Positions 8,091 through 16,404 of a stretch of 64,000 bases of DNA are shown in pieces. The position numbers and the translations under genes are program-made. The stretch's first letter is position 1. Every line of letters begins with the position of its first letter. Source of the stretch: Myxococcales bacterium. Lineage in GTDB: Bacteria > Myxococcota_A > Polyangia > Haliangiales > Haliangiaceae. Where the stretch lies: the NCBI GenBank assembly GCA_028287135.1, contig JAQBQE010000051.1, forward strand, positions 1 through 64,000, in the 5' to 3' direction. The notes under the pieces were generated by a model. The model worked only from the letters and a program-made list of their open reading frames with translations, was not told the DNA's origin and did no database searches.

Positions 8091-8980
8091 TGCGCGCGCC
8101 GGGCTACGCGCTCGCGCTGCTGGCACTCGCCGGGTGCGAGGCCGCGAGCTCCGATCCGGGGTACGCCGCGCTGCTCCAGGTCGCCGATGCGCAGTTCCGT
8201 CCCGGCGGGATGCCGCCCGACCGCGGAGGTCCCGCGGCACTCGTCGTCTCCACCCAGCACGCACGGATCCCCATCGGATCCGTCGACGAGCAGATTCGCG
8301 GTGTGCTCGACCCGAGCGCACGCGTCGCGGTGATCGGCATCGACGGCGTCGAAGGCACGTGGCTCGTGCCTGCCGGCGTCGCGGATCTCGATACGCCAGG
8401 ACAACCGACGGCGAAGGCGCGGATCGGCGTGGCGCCGGAGTTTCCCCCCGGACCGTTCACGCTCGTGGTCACGGCGAGCGACGAGCACGGGCGGTTCGGC
8501 GCGCCGGCCACGGTCGAGCTGATCGCCGACGAGGTGCCGCCACCGACGGGCGAGCTCGTGATCGCGCTGGTCTGGGACGGCCCCGCGGATCTCGATCTCC
8601 ATGTCGTCGAGCCCGACGGCGGCGAGGCATGGTCCGACAAGCCGAACACGATGCGACCGCCCGCTCCGGGAACGCCGGTCGATCCCGCCGAGTACCTGAA
8701 GCACGGGATCCTCGATCACGACGGCAACAAGGATTGCCACCGCGAGGGCATGCCGCGCGAGCACGTGATCTGGCAGATGCCGCCGCCCGGCGGAGAGTAC
8801 CTCGTCCGCGTCGATACGCCGTCGCTGTGCGGCGCCGCGAGCGCTGCCTGGTATGTCGCCGTCTATCGCGCGGGTGATCCGGATCCGATCGCGGCCGCGC
8901 GTGGCATCTCGACGCCGGCGGATGTGCTCGAGCCGCGAGGTGCCGGCGCCGGCGTGCTCGCGCTGCGGTTCTCGCTGTGA
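8090..8980 (+). CDS. Lipoprotein with YfaP/DUF2135-like domain
   Basis: A 296-residue lipoprotein: signal MRAPGYALALLALAGC with C16 as anchor. Residues about 40-150 form a beta-rich Ig-like segment (VAVIGIDGVEGTWLVPAG, FTLVVTASDEHGRFG). Residues about 160-250 carry LVIALVWDGPADLDLHVVEP, then HGILDHDGNKDC, a pattern typical of YfaP/DUF2135-type domains (W-x-x-x-x-DLDLHV-x-x-P-x-G). The ATG shares its A with the porin stop, and the stop overlaps the TonB-receptor start, so it is embedded in the coupled operon. A surface or periplasmic accessory role is inferred. Confidence 0.75.
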   Translation: MRAPGYALALLALAGCEAASSDPGYAALLQVADAQFRPGGMPPDRGGPAALVVSTQHARIPIGSVDEQIRGVLDPSARVAVIGIDGVEGTWLVPAGVADLDTPGQPTAKARIGVAPEFPPGPFTLVVTASDEHGRFGAPATVELIADEVPPPTGELVIALVWDGPADLDLHVVEPDGGEAWSDKPNTMRPPAPGTPVDPAEYLKHGILDHDGNKDCHREGMPREHVIWQMPPPGGEYLVRVDTPSLCGAASAAWYVAVYRAGDPDPIAAARGISTPADVLEPRGAGAGVLALRFSL

Positions 8981-11238
8981 GGTGGCTCGCCGGCGCGATC
9001 GTGCTCGTCGCGAGCACGGCCGCCGCGCAATCGGTCGCGACGCTGCGTGGCCGCGTGCTCGAACGTGCCACCCAGGAAGCGGTGGCCGGCGCGGTGATCA
9101 CCGTTGGCAACGAGCTCGCAGCGACCGGCGACGACGGAACGTTCGTGCTCGAGCTGCCGCGCGGCAGCTACACGCTCGAGGTCAGCGCCCCGTGGCTCGT
9201 CACGTCACGCCATCCGCTCACGCTCGAGGCGGACACCTCCCTGGTGCTCGAGGTCGACGCGGCGGCCGAGACCGGCGGCGAGCGCATCGAGATCATCGAC
9301 ATCGCACCGACCGCACCCGGCGAAACCCGCGTTGACGCCAGGCTCGCGCGCGCCGTTCCCGGCGGTGGCGATGCCGGCAAGGTCGTGCAGTCGCTACCTG
9401 CCGTGGCGCGGCCGCCCGCAGGGTCGGCCGAGATCGTCGTGTGGGGCGCCGCACCTCGCGATACCCGGGTGTTCGTCGATGGCGTTCCAGTGCCTGCGCT
9501 CTATCACCTCGGCGGGTATCGCGCGGCCGTTGGCAACGATCTCGTCGGCGACATCCACCTGACCCCGGCCGCGTTCGGTGCCGACCGGGGACGCGCGATC
9601 GGAGGCGTGATCGAGATCGGCCTGGCAGATCCAGCGACCCGTGCGGCCTGGCGTGCGCAGGCAGACCTGCTCGACGCGAGCGTGTCGGGCCGCACCCGCA
9701 TCGGCCCTGTGACGATCGCGGGCGCCGTGCGCCAGAGCTGGCTCGACCGCGCGATCGCGATCGTGGCAGATCCGCAGGAGCTCGCACCGAACGCGCCGTT
9801 GCCACGATGGACCGATGCGCAGCTCGTCGCCCGCGCCACGCTCGGAACCGACGTCGTCGCGACCGGCTGGGTGCTCGGCGCGCTGGACTCGCTGGAGCGA
9901 ACGCTCGCGTCTGACGATCCGGCGACCGAGGTCACCGAGCGCGTCGATCAGCGATGGATCCGCGCACAGGTGACGTTGCGCCGCGATACCGCTCGCGGGT
10001 TCGAGGCCGCGACGCTGTGGGCGGGACGCGATCGCACGAGTGACGACTTCGCGTTCGGGATCACGCCCGCGAGTCACACCTCCGTCCAGTGGGTCGGCGG
10101 AGTCCGCGGCGTCCAGCAGACCCGCCTGTCCGAGCTCGCCACGCTGACCGTCGGCGCCGACATCGACGCCGAGCTCGCGACCCTGAGCCGCAGCGGCTCG
10201 CTCACGATCCCGGCGCGCGAGGGCGATCCTCACATCTTCGGTCAACCGCCGGGCGACGACGTCTCGGCAGACCGCTGGCGCGCGACGACGATCGATGCGG
10301 CAGGCCACGTCGCTGTCGATGTTCGGCGGGGGCGCGTGACCGCGACGGCAGGTGCACGCGTCGATGCGTGGCTGCTCGATGCAAGCCGCCTGACGCCACG
10401 GGTCGGCCGGACACCCGGCATCGGCACGCAGCAGATCGTCTACACCGAGGATCCGCGCGGCTCGGTCCAGCTGCGGATCACGGACGAGACGATCGTGAGG
10501 ATCGACGGTGGGCGCTATCACCAGGCGCGCGCCGCGAGCGATGCGAGCGCCGTGTTCGGTACGCCCACGCTCGGTCTCGAGGAGGCATGGCACGTCACCG
10601 CCGGTGGGCAGTGGCGGCGCGCACCGTTCGCGATCGAAGCCGCTGCGTACGCGCGCTGGCTCGATGATCTGGTCGCCCGCGATCTCGCCGTGACGCCGCC
10701 GCTCGCAAAGACGCTGACCCAGGGCGGCACGGGCCGCGTGGTCGGCGTGCAGCTCACGGCGCGTGTCGTCGGCTGGCGTGGCATCTCGGGGTGGCTCAGC
10801 TACGCGCTCGGCAAGAGCACGCGGCGCGACGACACGATGCAAGCCGAGCGACTGTTCGACCACGATCAGACGCACGGGTTGATCGCAGTGGCGGGCTGGG
10901 AGCACGGCGGGTGGACGCTCGGTGGCCGCGTTCGCCTGTCGACCGGTGAGCCACGCACCGGCGTGCTCGGTGCGCTGTTCGACAGCCGGTCCGGAAGGTT
11001 CCAGCCGATCCGCGGTGCGCAGAACGGCGAGCGGCTCCCGGTGTTCTTCGCCGCCGACCTCCGCGCCGAGCGCAGGTTCCCGCTCGGGCCGACCCGCGGC
11101 GCGGCGTATCTCGAGGTGCAGAACCTGACCGGCCGCGCGAACGGGGAGGAGATCATCTACAGCGCCGACTTCGCGCAGCACAGCTACCTCACCGGCCTTC
11201 CGCTGCTCGCGATCGTCGGCCTCAGGATCGAGCGATGA
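8977..11238 (+). CDS. TonB-dependent outer-membrane receptor
   Basis: A 753-residue receptor. MRWLAGAIVLVASTAAAQ is a signal peptide. Residues about 20-95 form a carboxypeptidase-regulatory-like Ig domain (LRGRVLERATQEAVAGAVIT, GDDGTFVLELPRGSYTLEV). The plug domain follows (VVQSLPAVARPPAGSAEIVV, then TRVFVDGVPVPALYHLGG and GGVIEIGL), and the rest is an alternating-strand barrel ending LPLLAIVGLRIER. The Ig domain plus plug is a common layout in Bacteroidota and Myxococcota receptors. The GTG start overlaps the previous stop by four bases, and the stop overlaps the next ATG. Import energised by TonB across the outer membrane is known for the family. The ligand is unknown. Confidence 0.85.
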   Translation: MRWLAGAIVLVASTAAAQSVATLRGRVLERATQEAVAGAVITVGNELAATGDDGTFVLELPRGSYTLEVSAPWLVTSRHPLTLEADTSLVLEVDAAAETGGERIEIIDIAPTAPGETRVDARLARAVPGGGDAGKVVQSLPAVARPPAGSAEIVVWGAAPRDTRVFVDGVPVPALYHLGGYRAAVGNDLVGDIHLTPAAFGADRGRAIGGVIEIGLADPATRAAWRAQADLLDASVSGRTRIGPVTIAGAVRQSWLDRAIAIVADPQELAPNAPLPRWTDAQLVARATLGTDVVATGWVLGALDSLERTLASDDPATEVTERVDQRWIRAQVTLRRDTARGFEAATLWAGRDRTSDDFAFGITPASHTSVQWVGGVRGVQQTRLSELATLTVGADIDAELATLSRSGSLTIPAREGDPHIFGQPPGDDVSADRWRATTIDAAGHVAVDVRRGRVTATAGARVDAWLLDASRLTPRVGRTPGIGTQQIVYTEDPRGSVQLRITDETIVRIDGGRYHQARAASDASAVFGTPTLGLEEAWHVTAGGQWRRAPFAIEAAAYARWLDDLVARDLAVTPPLAKTLTQGGTGRVVGVQLTARVVGWRGISGWLSYALGKSTRRDDTMQAERLFDHDQTHGLIAVAGWEHGGWTLGGRVRLSTGEPRTGVLGALFDSRSGRFQPIRGAQNGERLPVFFAADLRAERRFPLGPTRGAAYLEVQNLTGRANGEEIIYSADFAQHSYLTGLPLLAIVGLRIER

Positions 11239-12095
11239 TGCGGCGCGCTGTCGTGGCGATGCTCGGCCTGAGCGCAGCGTGCGCCGATCCGCTCGACCAG
11301 CGTCTCGCGATCATCGATCAACCGCGCGTGCTCGCCGTGATCGCCGAGCCCGCCGAGGCCCGGCCCGGTGCGATGGTGGGGTACTCCGCGGTGATCGCCA
11401 GCACCGAGGGTCCGGTCACCGCTCCGCCGAGCTGGGCGTACTGCACCGCGCCCAAGCCGCCGACCGAGGACAACGCCGTGTCGACCGGGTGCATCGACGA
11501 CGAAGCCCTGATCGTCCTCGGTACCGCTCCGACCGTGACCGGCGCGCTGCCCGCCGATGGCTGCATCCGGTTCGGCCCCGACGTGCCGCCCGGCGGATTC
11601 CGACCGCGCGCTGCGGACGCGAGTGGTGGCTACTACCAGCCGGTTCGCGTGATCGCGGACGCCCTGCTCGCCTTCGGTCTGTCGCGGATCACGTGCAAGC
11701 TACCGACGGCGCCCGGCGAGGTCGCGCTCGCATACGACCGCGGCTACGTCGCCAACGCCAACCCCGAGCTCGAGCCGGTGAGCCTCGACCGCGTCCCCGC
11801 CGAGACCGCCGTCAGCCTGACCGCGGCGTGGCCGGCGTCGTCGGTCGAGACGTACCTGTATTACGACCCGATGTCGCAGACGCTGATCGATCGGCGCGAG
11901 GCCATGCGCGTGTCGTGGTTCGCGACCGGCGGCACGATCGACGTCGACGCGAGTGCGGTCGGCGAGGACGACGACGCGACGACGGTGTCGACCACGTGGC
12001 ACACCCCGGCCGCCGGAACCGCGTGGCTGTGGTTCGTGCTGCGCGACAGCCGCGGTGGGATCGCGGTCGAGGCGCGATCGATCACCGTCGAGTGA
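11235..12095 (+). CDS. Lipoprotein, last gene of the envelope operon
   Basis: A 286-residue lipoprotein: MMRRAVVAMLGLSAAC gives anchor C16. The mature protein is beta-rich with repeated Ig-like phrases (RVLAVIAEPAEARPGAMVGY, VEARSITVE) and paired cysteines (YCTAP, GCIDD, DGCIRF, ITCKL). No family name can be given with confidence; similar lipoproteins follow TonB-type receptors in myxobacteria. The start overlaps the receptor stop by four bases (ATGATG context). A convergent gene ends six bases after its stop. It is probably an outer-membrane partner of the receptor. Confidence 0.68.
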   Translation: MMRRAVVAMLGLSAACADPLDQRLAIIDQPRVLAVIAEPAEARPGAMVGYSAVIASTEGPVTAPPSWAYCTAPKPPTEDNAVSTGCIDDEALIVLGTAPTVTGALPADGCIRFGPDVPPGGFRPRAADASGGYYQPVRVIADALLAFGLSRITCKLPTAPGEVALAYDRGYVANANPELEPVSLDRVPAETAVSLTAAWPASSVETYLYYDPMSQTLIDRREAMRVSWFATGGTIDVDASAVGEDDDATTVSTTWHTPAAGTAWLWFVLRDSRGGIAVEARSITVE

Positions 12096-12101
12096 GTAGC
12101 G

Positions 12102-13265
12102 TCACCAGCTCGAGCCCGCGCCGCCGCCCGACGAGCGACCACCGCCGAAGCTCGATCCCCCCGACGAGCTCGAGAACGACGAGCCGCGGCTCGAGCTCGA
12201 GGTCGTCGACGGCCGCGTCCGCGCCGCGGTGGTGCGGGTGTAGCTGACGACATGGCTGCAGTTCGAGCAGCTCTCCGTCACCTGCACGCGCCCACCATGA
12301 TCGTACGTCGCATGAACCAGCGTGGTCGATGTCGACTTCATCGTCTTGAACAGGCAACCGCTGCACCGGCTGTAGCCGGAGAACCACGTGCCGTGACGGA
12401 GCGTGCGCGTGAGCTGACAGCCCGGGCACACGACCACCTCGTAATCGACCGAGCCGACGCGCTCCTCGGCGATCTGTCCCGCCTCGAGGTGCTGGTCGTC
12501 CTCGATCTCGCTGAGCGGCAGCATGGTGCGAGCGGGCTCGCACGTGCTGCACGTGCGCTGCTTGCGACGGCGCCGCAGCATCAGCGCCGCGCCACCCCCA
12601 CCGACCCCGAGCAGACCCAGACTGCCACCGACCAGCGCACCGGTCGAAGGTCCCGCGCCCGTGTCCGTGCCGTACTCCATGGGCGGTGACGTGTTCGTGG
12701 TCGTCGTGGCCGTGGTCGTCGAACGCGGCGAATCAGGCGTCGTGACCTCGCCGTTCGAGCGGTACTCGTGCGGCGCCTGGGTCGTCGTGCCCTCACCGGG
12801 CGCGGCCTTCACGTGAGCAGCGATCGCCTCGACGGCGGCCACGAGCCCGCCGCCGAAGTCCTTGTGCTTGAACCGCGGCACCATGCTGGAGGCCTGCATG
12901 TCCGCGAGCCACTGCGACGGCAACGCGGCGTCCATCCCATCGCCGGTCTCGATCTCGAGGCGGCGCTGGCTCATCACCAGGAGCACGAGGACACCGTTGT
13001 TGGTCGCCGCCGAGCCGATCTTCCAGTGGTTGAACAGCTCGGTCGCGAACTGCTTCGGCGTTCCCGGCACGCTGTCGACGGTGACCACCGCGAGCTCGAT
13101 GCCGCGCAGCTGGTAGAGCTCGTTGGCGATCGCGTCGATCCGCGCCTCGCTGTCCGCGGAGACGACGCTCGCCTGATCGGTCACCCACCCGCCCGCGGCT
13201 CGCGGGTTCGCGACGTCGGTGACGGAGGCGACCTGGAGTGCGACGAGCAGCGCGGCGGCGAGCAT
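12102..13265 (-). CDS. TPM-domain membrane protein with zinc-ribbon motifs (YgcG-like)
   Basis: A 387-residue protein. A short signal (MLAAALLVALQVASVTDVA) precedes a TPM fold at about 25-165 (GWVTDQASVVSADSEARIDA, ELAVVTVDSVPG, NGVLVLLVMSQRRLEIETG), as in YgcG-like proteins. A Thr/Pro linker follows, then a single membrane segment (about 207-228, GALVGGSLGLLGVGGGGAALM) and a cytoplasmic region with CxxC pairs (CSTCEP, CPGCQL, CSGCLF, CSNCSH) that may bind zinc. The extreme C-terminus is a Ser/Gly-rich tail ending GGGAGSSW, the hallmark of the family. The role of YgcG-type TPM proteins is not settled (repair or proteostasis of membrane complexes has been proposed). It is convergent with the envelope operon. 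Confidence 0.78.
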   Translation of the reverse strand: MLAAALLVALQVASVTDVANPRAAGGWVTDQASVVSADSEARIDAIANELYQLRGIELAVVTVDSVPGTPKQFATELFNHWKIGSAATNNGVLVLLVMSQRRLEIETGDGMDAALPSQWLADMQASSMVPRFKHKDFGGGLVAAVEAIAAHVKAAPGEGTTTQAPHEYRSNGEVTTPDSPRSTTTATTTTNTSPPMEYGTDTGAGPSTGALVGGSLGLLGVGGGGAALMLRRRRKQRTCSTCEPARTMLPLSEIEDDQHLEAGQIAEERVGSVDYEVVVCPGCQLTRTLRHGTWFSGYSRCSGCLFKTMKSTSTTLVHATYDHGGRVQVTESCSNCSHVVSYTRTTAARTRPSTTSSSSRGSSFSSSSGGSSFGGGRSSGGGAGSSW

Positions 13266-13298
13266 CGTCGCAGGATAACGCGACCGCGGTCGCTGGAC

Positions 13299-13442
13299 TT
13301 ACTTGCCCGAGCGATACGTCGAGAACAGCGCGTCCATGCGCGTGTCCTGCGCCGGCGAGAACGTGTTCATGCAGTCGTCGTCGGTGTAGTCCATGAAGTT
13401 CTCGGTCGGATCGGCACCCGCGGAGCTGCAGGTATCGACGCT
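13299..13442 (-). pseudogene. Remnant of an M43-type secreted metalloprotease
   Basis: The minus strand encodes VDTCSSAGADPTENFMDYTD and then DDCMNTFSPAQDTRMDALFS before the stop at 13299. ENFMDY followed by C-M-x-x-F-x-x-x-Q-x-x-RM is the conserved region just after the zinc site of pappalysin-family (M43, cytophagalysin-like) metalloproteases. The zinc motif HEXXH and everything before it are absent: upstream the frame is unrelated Arg/Pro-rich sequence. This is a C-terminal scrap of about 47 residues, not a working enzyme. It lies in the 270-bp gap between the TPM gene and the WxxGxW lipoprotein gene. Confidence 0.68.
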
Positions 13443-13485
13443 TCCCGGAGCCGGCTCACGATCGTTACGCCACCCCCGAAACGAA

Positions 13486-13509
13486 GAACGCCGGCACACG
13501 GCCGGCGTC
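13486..13509 (-). terminator. Intrinsic terminator of the WxxGxW lipoprotein gene
   Basis: ACGCCGGC-ACACG-GCCGGCGT at 13488-13508 is a perfect 8-bp GC-rich stem with a 5-nt loop. On the minus strand it is followed by TTCTTCGTTT, a T-rich run. It starts 27 bp after the stop of the gene at 13535, so it reads as that gene's rho-independent terminator. Confidence 0.7.
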
Positions 13510-13534
13510 CTCTCGATCGATCGAGCGAGCTAGA

Positions 13535-14296
13535 TCAGCGGTTGCCCCAGCGACCCTCGACCCAGACGTAGTAGTTGCCCTGGAGCTCCCAGCGGCCCGG
13601 CAGCCAGACCGAGTTCGCCTTCTCGCGCTCCCAGTGACCGTCGACCCACGCCCAGTTCCCGTTGCGCCAGTCCCAGCGACCGTTGACGAACACGTAGCCA
13701 CGGCGCTGCTGGACCTGCTCGGCGCGCGGCGGAGGCGGCGCGACCGTCGGATACATGCCGCCGCTCACGCTGACCGTCGCTCCGCCGCCATTGCGCGGGC
13801 CGGAGTCGGTGACAACGACGCCACCCGACGCGTTCGAGACATCGACGGCGGTGCTACCGCCCGCGAAGCCGCCGTGCTGGTGGCCCTGATGACCGCCGTC
13901 GTGACGCGGCCCCGAATCGGTGACCACCACGCCGCCGGACGCATTCGAGACGTCGACCGAACCGCTGGACGACGCCGACCACGTGCCGTCGATCCAGTGC
14001 CACGAGTTACCGCGGCGCTCCCAGCGACCCTCGGACCAGGCGTAGCCGGCGCGCTCGCGCTCCCAACGACCTCCGATCCAGGCCCACTGGCCGTTCTGCC
14101 AGTCCCAGCGACCGCGCACGAACACATAGCCCGGCCGCGACGAGACCTGCTCGACCTGCGGCTGCGGCGGCTCTTGATAGACGACCGGGGTCGTCGATGC
14201 CCCGACGTACCCGGAGCCACGAACGGTGCAACCCGGCGCGGCGATCCCCGCAGCGATCGCCAGTCCCAGCGCTAACAGATGACGTGAACGATTCAT
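13535..14296 (-). CDS. Lipoprotein with tandem WxxGxW (YXWGXW-type) repeats
   Basis: A 253-residue lipoprotein, signal MNRSRHLLALGLAIAAGIAA with lipobox APGC (C23). AAGGAG lies 7 bp before the ATG at 14296, which fixes this start against a longer frame. The mature protein consists of repeats of the form Y-x-F-V-x-GRWDW, W-A-W-x-x-G-x-W-E-R and Y-x-W-x-x-G-R-W. The whole set occurs twice: about residues 53-106 (GYVFVRGRWDWQNGQWAWIG) and again at about 197-250 (GYVFVNGRWDWRNGNWAWVD). Between them is a second internal duplication, VDVSNASGGVVVTDSGPR, also present twice, plus a His/Gly stretch (HDGGHQGHQHGG). Such repeats are common in envelope lipoproteins of unknown function. It is probably surface or outer-membrane associated and is followed by a clear terminator. 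Confidence 0.82.
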   Translation of the reverse strand: MNRSRHLLALGLAIAAGIAAPGCTVRGSGYVGASTTPVVYQEPPQPQVEQVSSRPGYVFVRGRWDWQNGQWAWIGGRWERERAGYAWSEGRWERRGNSWHWIDGTWSASSSGSVDVSNASGGVVVTDSGPRHDGGHQGHQHGGFAGGSTAVDVSNASGGVVVTDSGPRNGGGATVSVSGGMYPTVAPPPPRAEQVQQRRGYVFVNGRWDWRNGNWAWVDGHWEREKANSVWLPGRWELQGNYYVWVEGRWGNR

Positions 14297-14520
14297 GGGA
14301 GTCTCCTTGGGGGATTGGACGGCCATGTCCCCGATTTCCTTCAAGCGCGGAGTATTTGCCAGCGCCCGGGGGGCTGTCAAACCACCACTCGCGCGTGAAC
14401 GCCTCGGGAGACAGCTACTTACAGTCCCCAAAGGTGAGACGGCCCGCGCGCAGGCCGGTCAGTGAATCGCATCACGTTCCGGCCACGGACCGCCGGCACT
14501 TGAGGTCTGATGCTCCGGTG

Positions 14521-16320
14521 ATGGGGCCCAGCCGAAGCGTCGTCGTCCTCGCGTTCGTGGTCGCGTGCGGAGGTGGCTCGGACACGCCCGATGCAGGTCC
14601 CGCCGATGCGGCCGCCGATGCGCCCACGCTTCCGGCGTTTCGCAACGCGGTGACGCTCCCCGACAACGAGCTCGCGCTCCAGTCCCTCCAGATCCTCGGC
14701 GCGGCGGTGCCCGGCACGCACACCGATTCGTGCAACGGCTGCCACGGGCTGACCAAGCAGCGCTTGCGCTACTGGCGCGCGCTCAGCGACACGTCGATGA
14801 CGAGCTGCTTGACCGATCTGCAGGTCAGCTCCGCGCAGTCCGCGCAGACGATGCTCGACTGCATGCGCGAGATGCCGACCCTCGCGACCAGCGACTACCA
14901 GACCAAGAAGCTCGGCATCTACTCGACCGCCGCGCGGTTGCCGTGGTTTCAGTACGCGTTCTGGGTCGCGTATGGCGACGACACCACGCAGCTGACGACG
15001 TTCCAGAACCACGCCGGCATGCCCAAGGACGGGCTGCCCTCGCTGACCCAGTCGCAGTTCGACCTCGTCGCTGAATGGTTCGTGCGCGGCCTGCCGCTGC
15101 TCGACGAGACGCTGACCGGCGATCCGCCGCCCCAGGGCTGCGAGGCCGGCATCTCCTCGGACGTTCCGGCGCACGTCACTGCGATGGCGACGACCGGGTG
15201 GCGGGCGATCAACCGGCAGTCGTCGATGGCGATGTTCGGGTGCGGCAGCGCGACCGATCCGATACAGTGCCTGCAGGACATCCCGCTCGCGGTCGAGCAG
15301 CCCTTCGGCACGGGCTGGGATCTCCCGGGCCGCGGTCGGCTGCGCGTGCTGAAGGACGTCACCTACGTCAGCTCGTACTGGACGCGCAGCTCGGCGGACG
15401 GCCGGTTCGTCGGGCATGGCGTGTCCAACGTGATGGGCTCGTACATCATCGACCTCCAGCGCGACGTCACGATCCCGATCAACACCACCTACGACCCCGC
15501 ATTCTTCCCCGATAACTCCGGGTTCGTATTCCAGGGTGGCCCGCGCAACACGTGCGCGATGAGCGTGCTGACCTCGAACCCGACGAGCGTCACCATGAAC
15601 GAGACCGGCTGCCGCAAGATCGGGCAGATCGGTCTCTACCAGCACGTCGGTCAGCTGCTCGGCGGTGGCGACTACTTCGCGCTCGACAACGAGTTCGTGT
15701 CCGATGACGGTGGCAAGGACCCCACGCTGCAGGATCCCGACACGTCGTTTGGCGCGAACGCGTACTCCTCGTTCACGCCGATGCTGTTCAACGGGACGAC
15801 GTACGTGCCCCGCACGACCGTGAACATCGACACGCCGTTCGAGGGCGACACCGTGCTCTCGCCGTCCGCGAAGCTCTCGATCGCGCGCGTCGCCGGCCCC
15901 AACGATCGCCAGGTCGGCTACGTGCTGCGCAAGGTCAATGCCACGTTCACCGGCACGACCTACACGATCGCGGCTCCCGAGATCGCGCGCTACTGCATGT
16001 CGGGTGGCAAGCCCGGCTTCTCGTACGACGAGCGCTGGATCGCGTTCCACCACTACGTGACCGCGGACGACGCCGTCGGCCTCGGCTTCACCGGCCCGTC
16101 CGATCCGGCGTTCCAGCCGTACCTCCAGAAGGGTGCCGCGAACCTCTACCTGATGGACCTCGCGACCGGCGTGCCCGTCCGGATCACGAACATGCAGGCC
16201 GGCCAGTACGCGCTGTTCCCGCACTTCCGGTCGGATGGGTGGATCTACGCGCAGGTGCGCGACGCCAACGCATCGCATGAGTACACGGTTGCGACCGACG
16301 CTGCGCTGCTCCTCGAATAG
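14521..16320 (+). CDS. Lipoprotein with a haem c-binding CxxCH motif
   Basis: A 599-residue predicted lipoprotein: MGPSRSVVVLAFVVAC gives anchor C16, followed by an Asp/Ala linker. Residues about 60-75 contain SCNGCHG, a c-type haem attachment motif (C-N-G-C-H), with LTKQRLRYWRAL after it. The remainder is a large beta-rich region (ADGRFVGHGV, GFVFQGGPRN, LYLMDLATGVPVRITNMQ, ALFPHFRSDGWIYAQVRD) resembling a TolB/WD-type propeller that closes near the C-terminus. A second set of cysteines may form disulfides. The ATG at 14521 is chosen because it begins the lipoprotein signal; the open frame extends upstream without a plausible start. The gene stands alone, divergent from the WxxGxW gene. Electron transfer or sensing at the envelope is inferred. 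Confidence 0.75.
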   Translation: MGPSRSVVVLAFVVACGGGSDTPDAGPADAAADAPTLPAFRNAVTLPDNELALQSLQILGAAVPGTHTDSCNGCHGLTKQRLRYWRALSDTSMTSCLTDLQVSSAQSAQTMLDCMREMPTLATSDYQTKKLGIYSTAARLPWFQYAFWVAYGDDTTQLTTFQNHAGMPKDGLPSLTQSQFDLVAEWFVRGLPLLDETLTGDPPPQGCEAGISSDVPAHVTAMATTGWRAINRQSSMAMFGCGSATDPIQCLQDIPLAVEQPFGTGWDLPGRGRLRVLKDVTYVSSYWTRSSADGRFVGHGVSNVMGSYIIDLQRDVTIPINTTYDPAFFPDNSGFVFQGGPRNTCAMSVLTSNPTSVTMNETGCRKIGQIGLYQHVGQLLGGGDYFALDNEFVSDDGGKDPTLQDPDTSFGANAYSSFTPMLFNGTTYVPRTTVNIDTPFEGDTVLSPSAKLSIARVAGPNDRQVGYVLRKVNATFTGTTYTIAAPEIARYCMSGGKPGFSYDERWIAFHHYVTADDAVGLGFTGPSDPAFQPYLQKGAANLYLMDLATGVPVRITNMQAGQYALFPHFRSDGWIYAQVRDANASHEYTVATDAALLLE

Positions 16321-16404
16321 TGTACCCTGGTCGCCGGGCGGCTCTGGATGCGCTTCGTTCGTCCTGCACGATAGTGCATCCGCTCTCCGCCCACCTTTTC
16401 CCGC

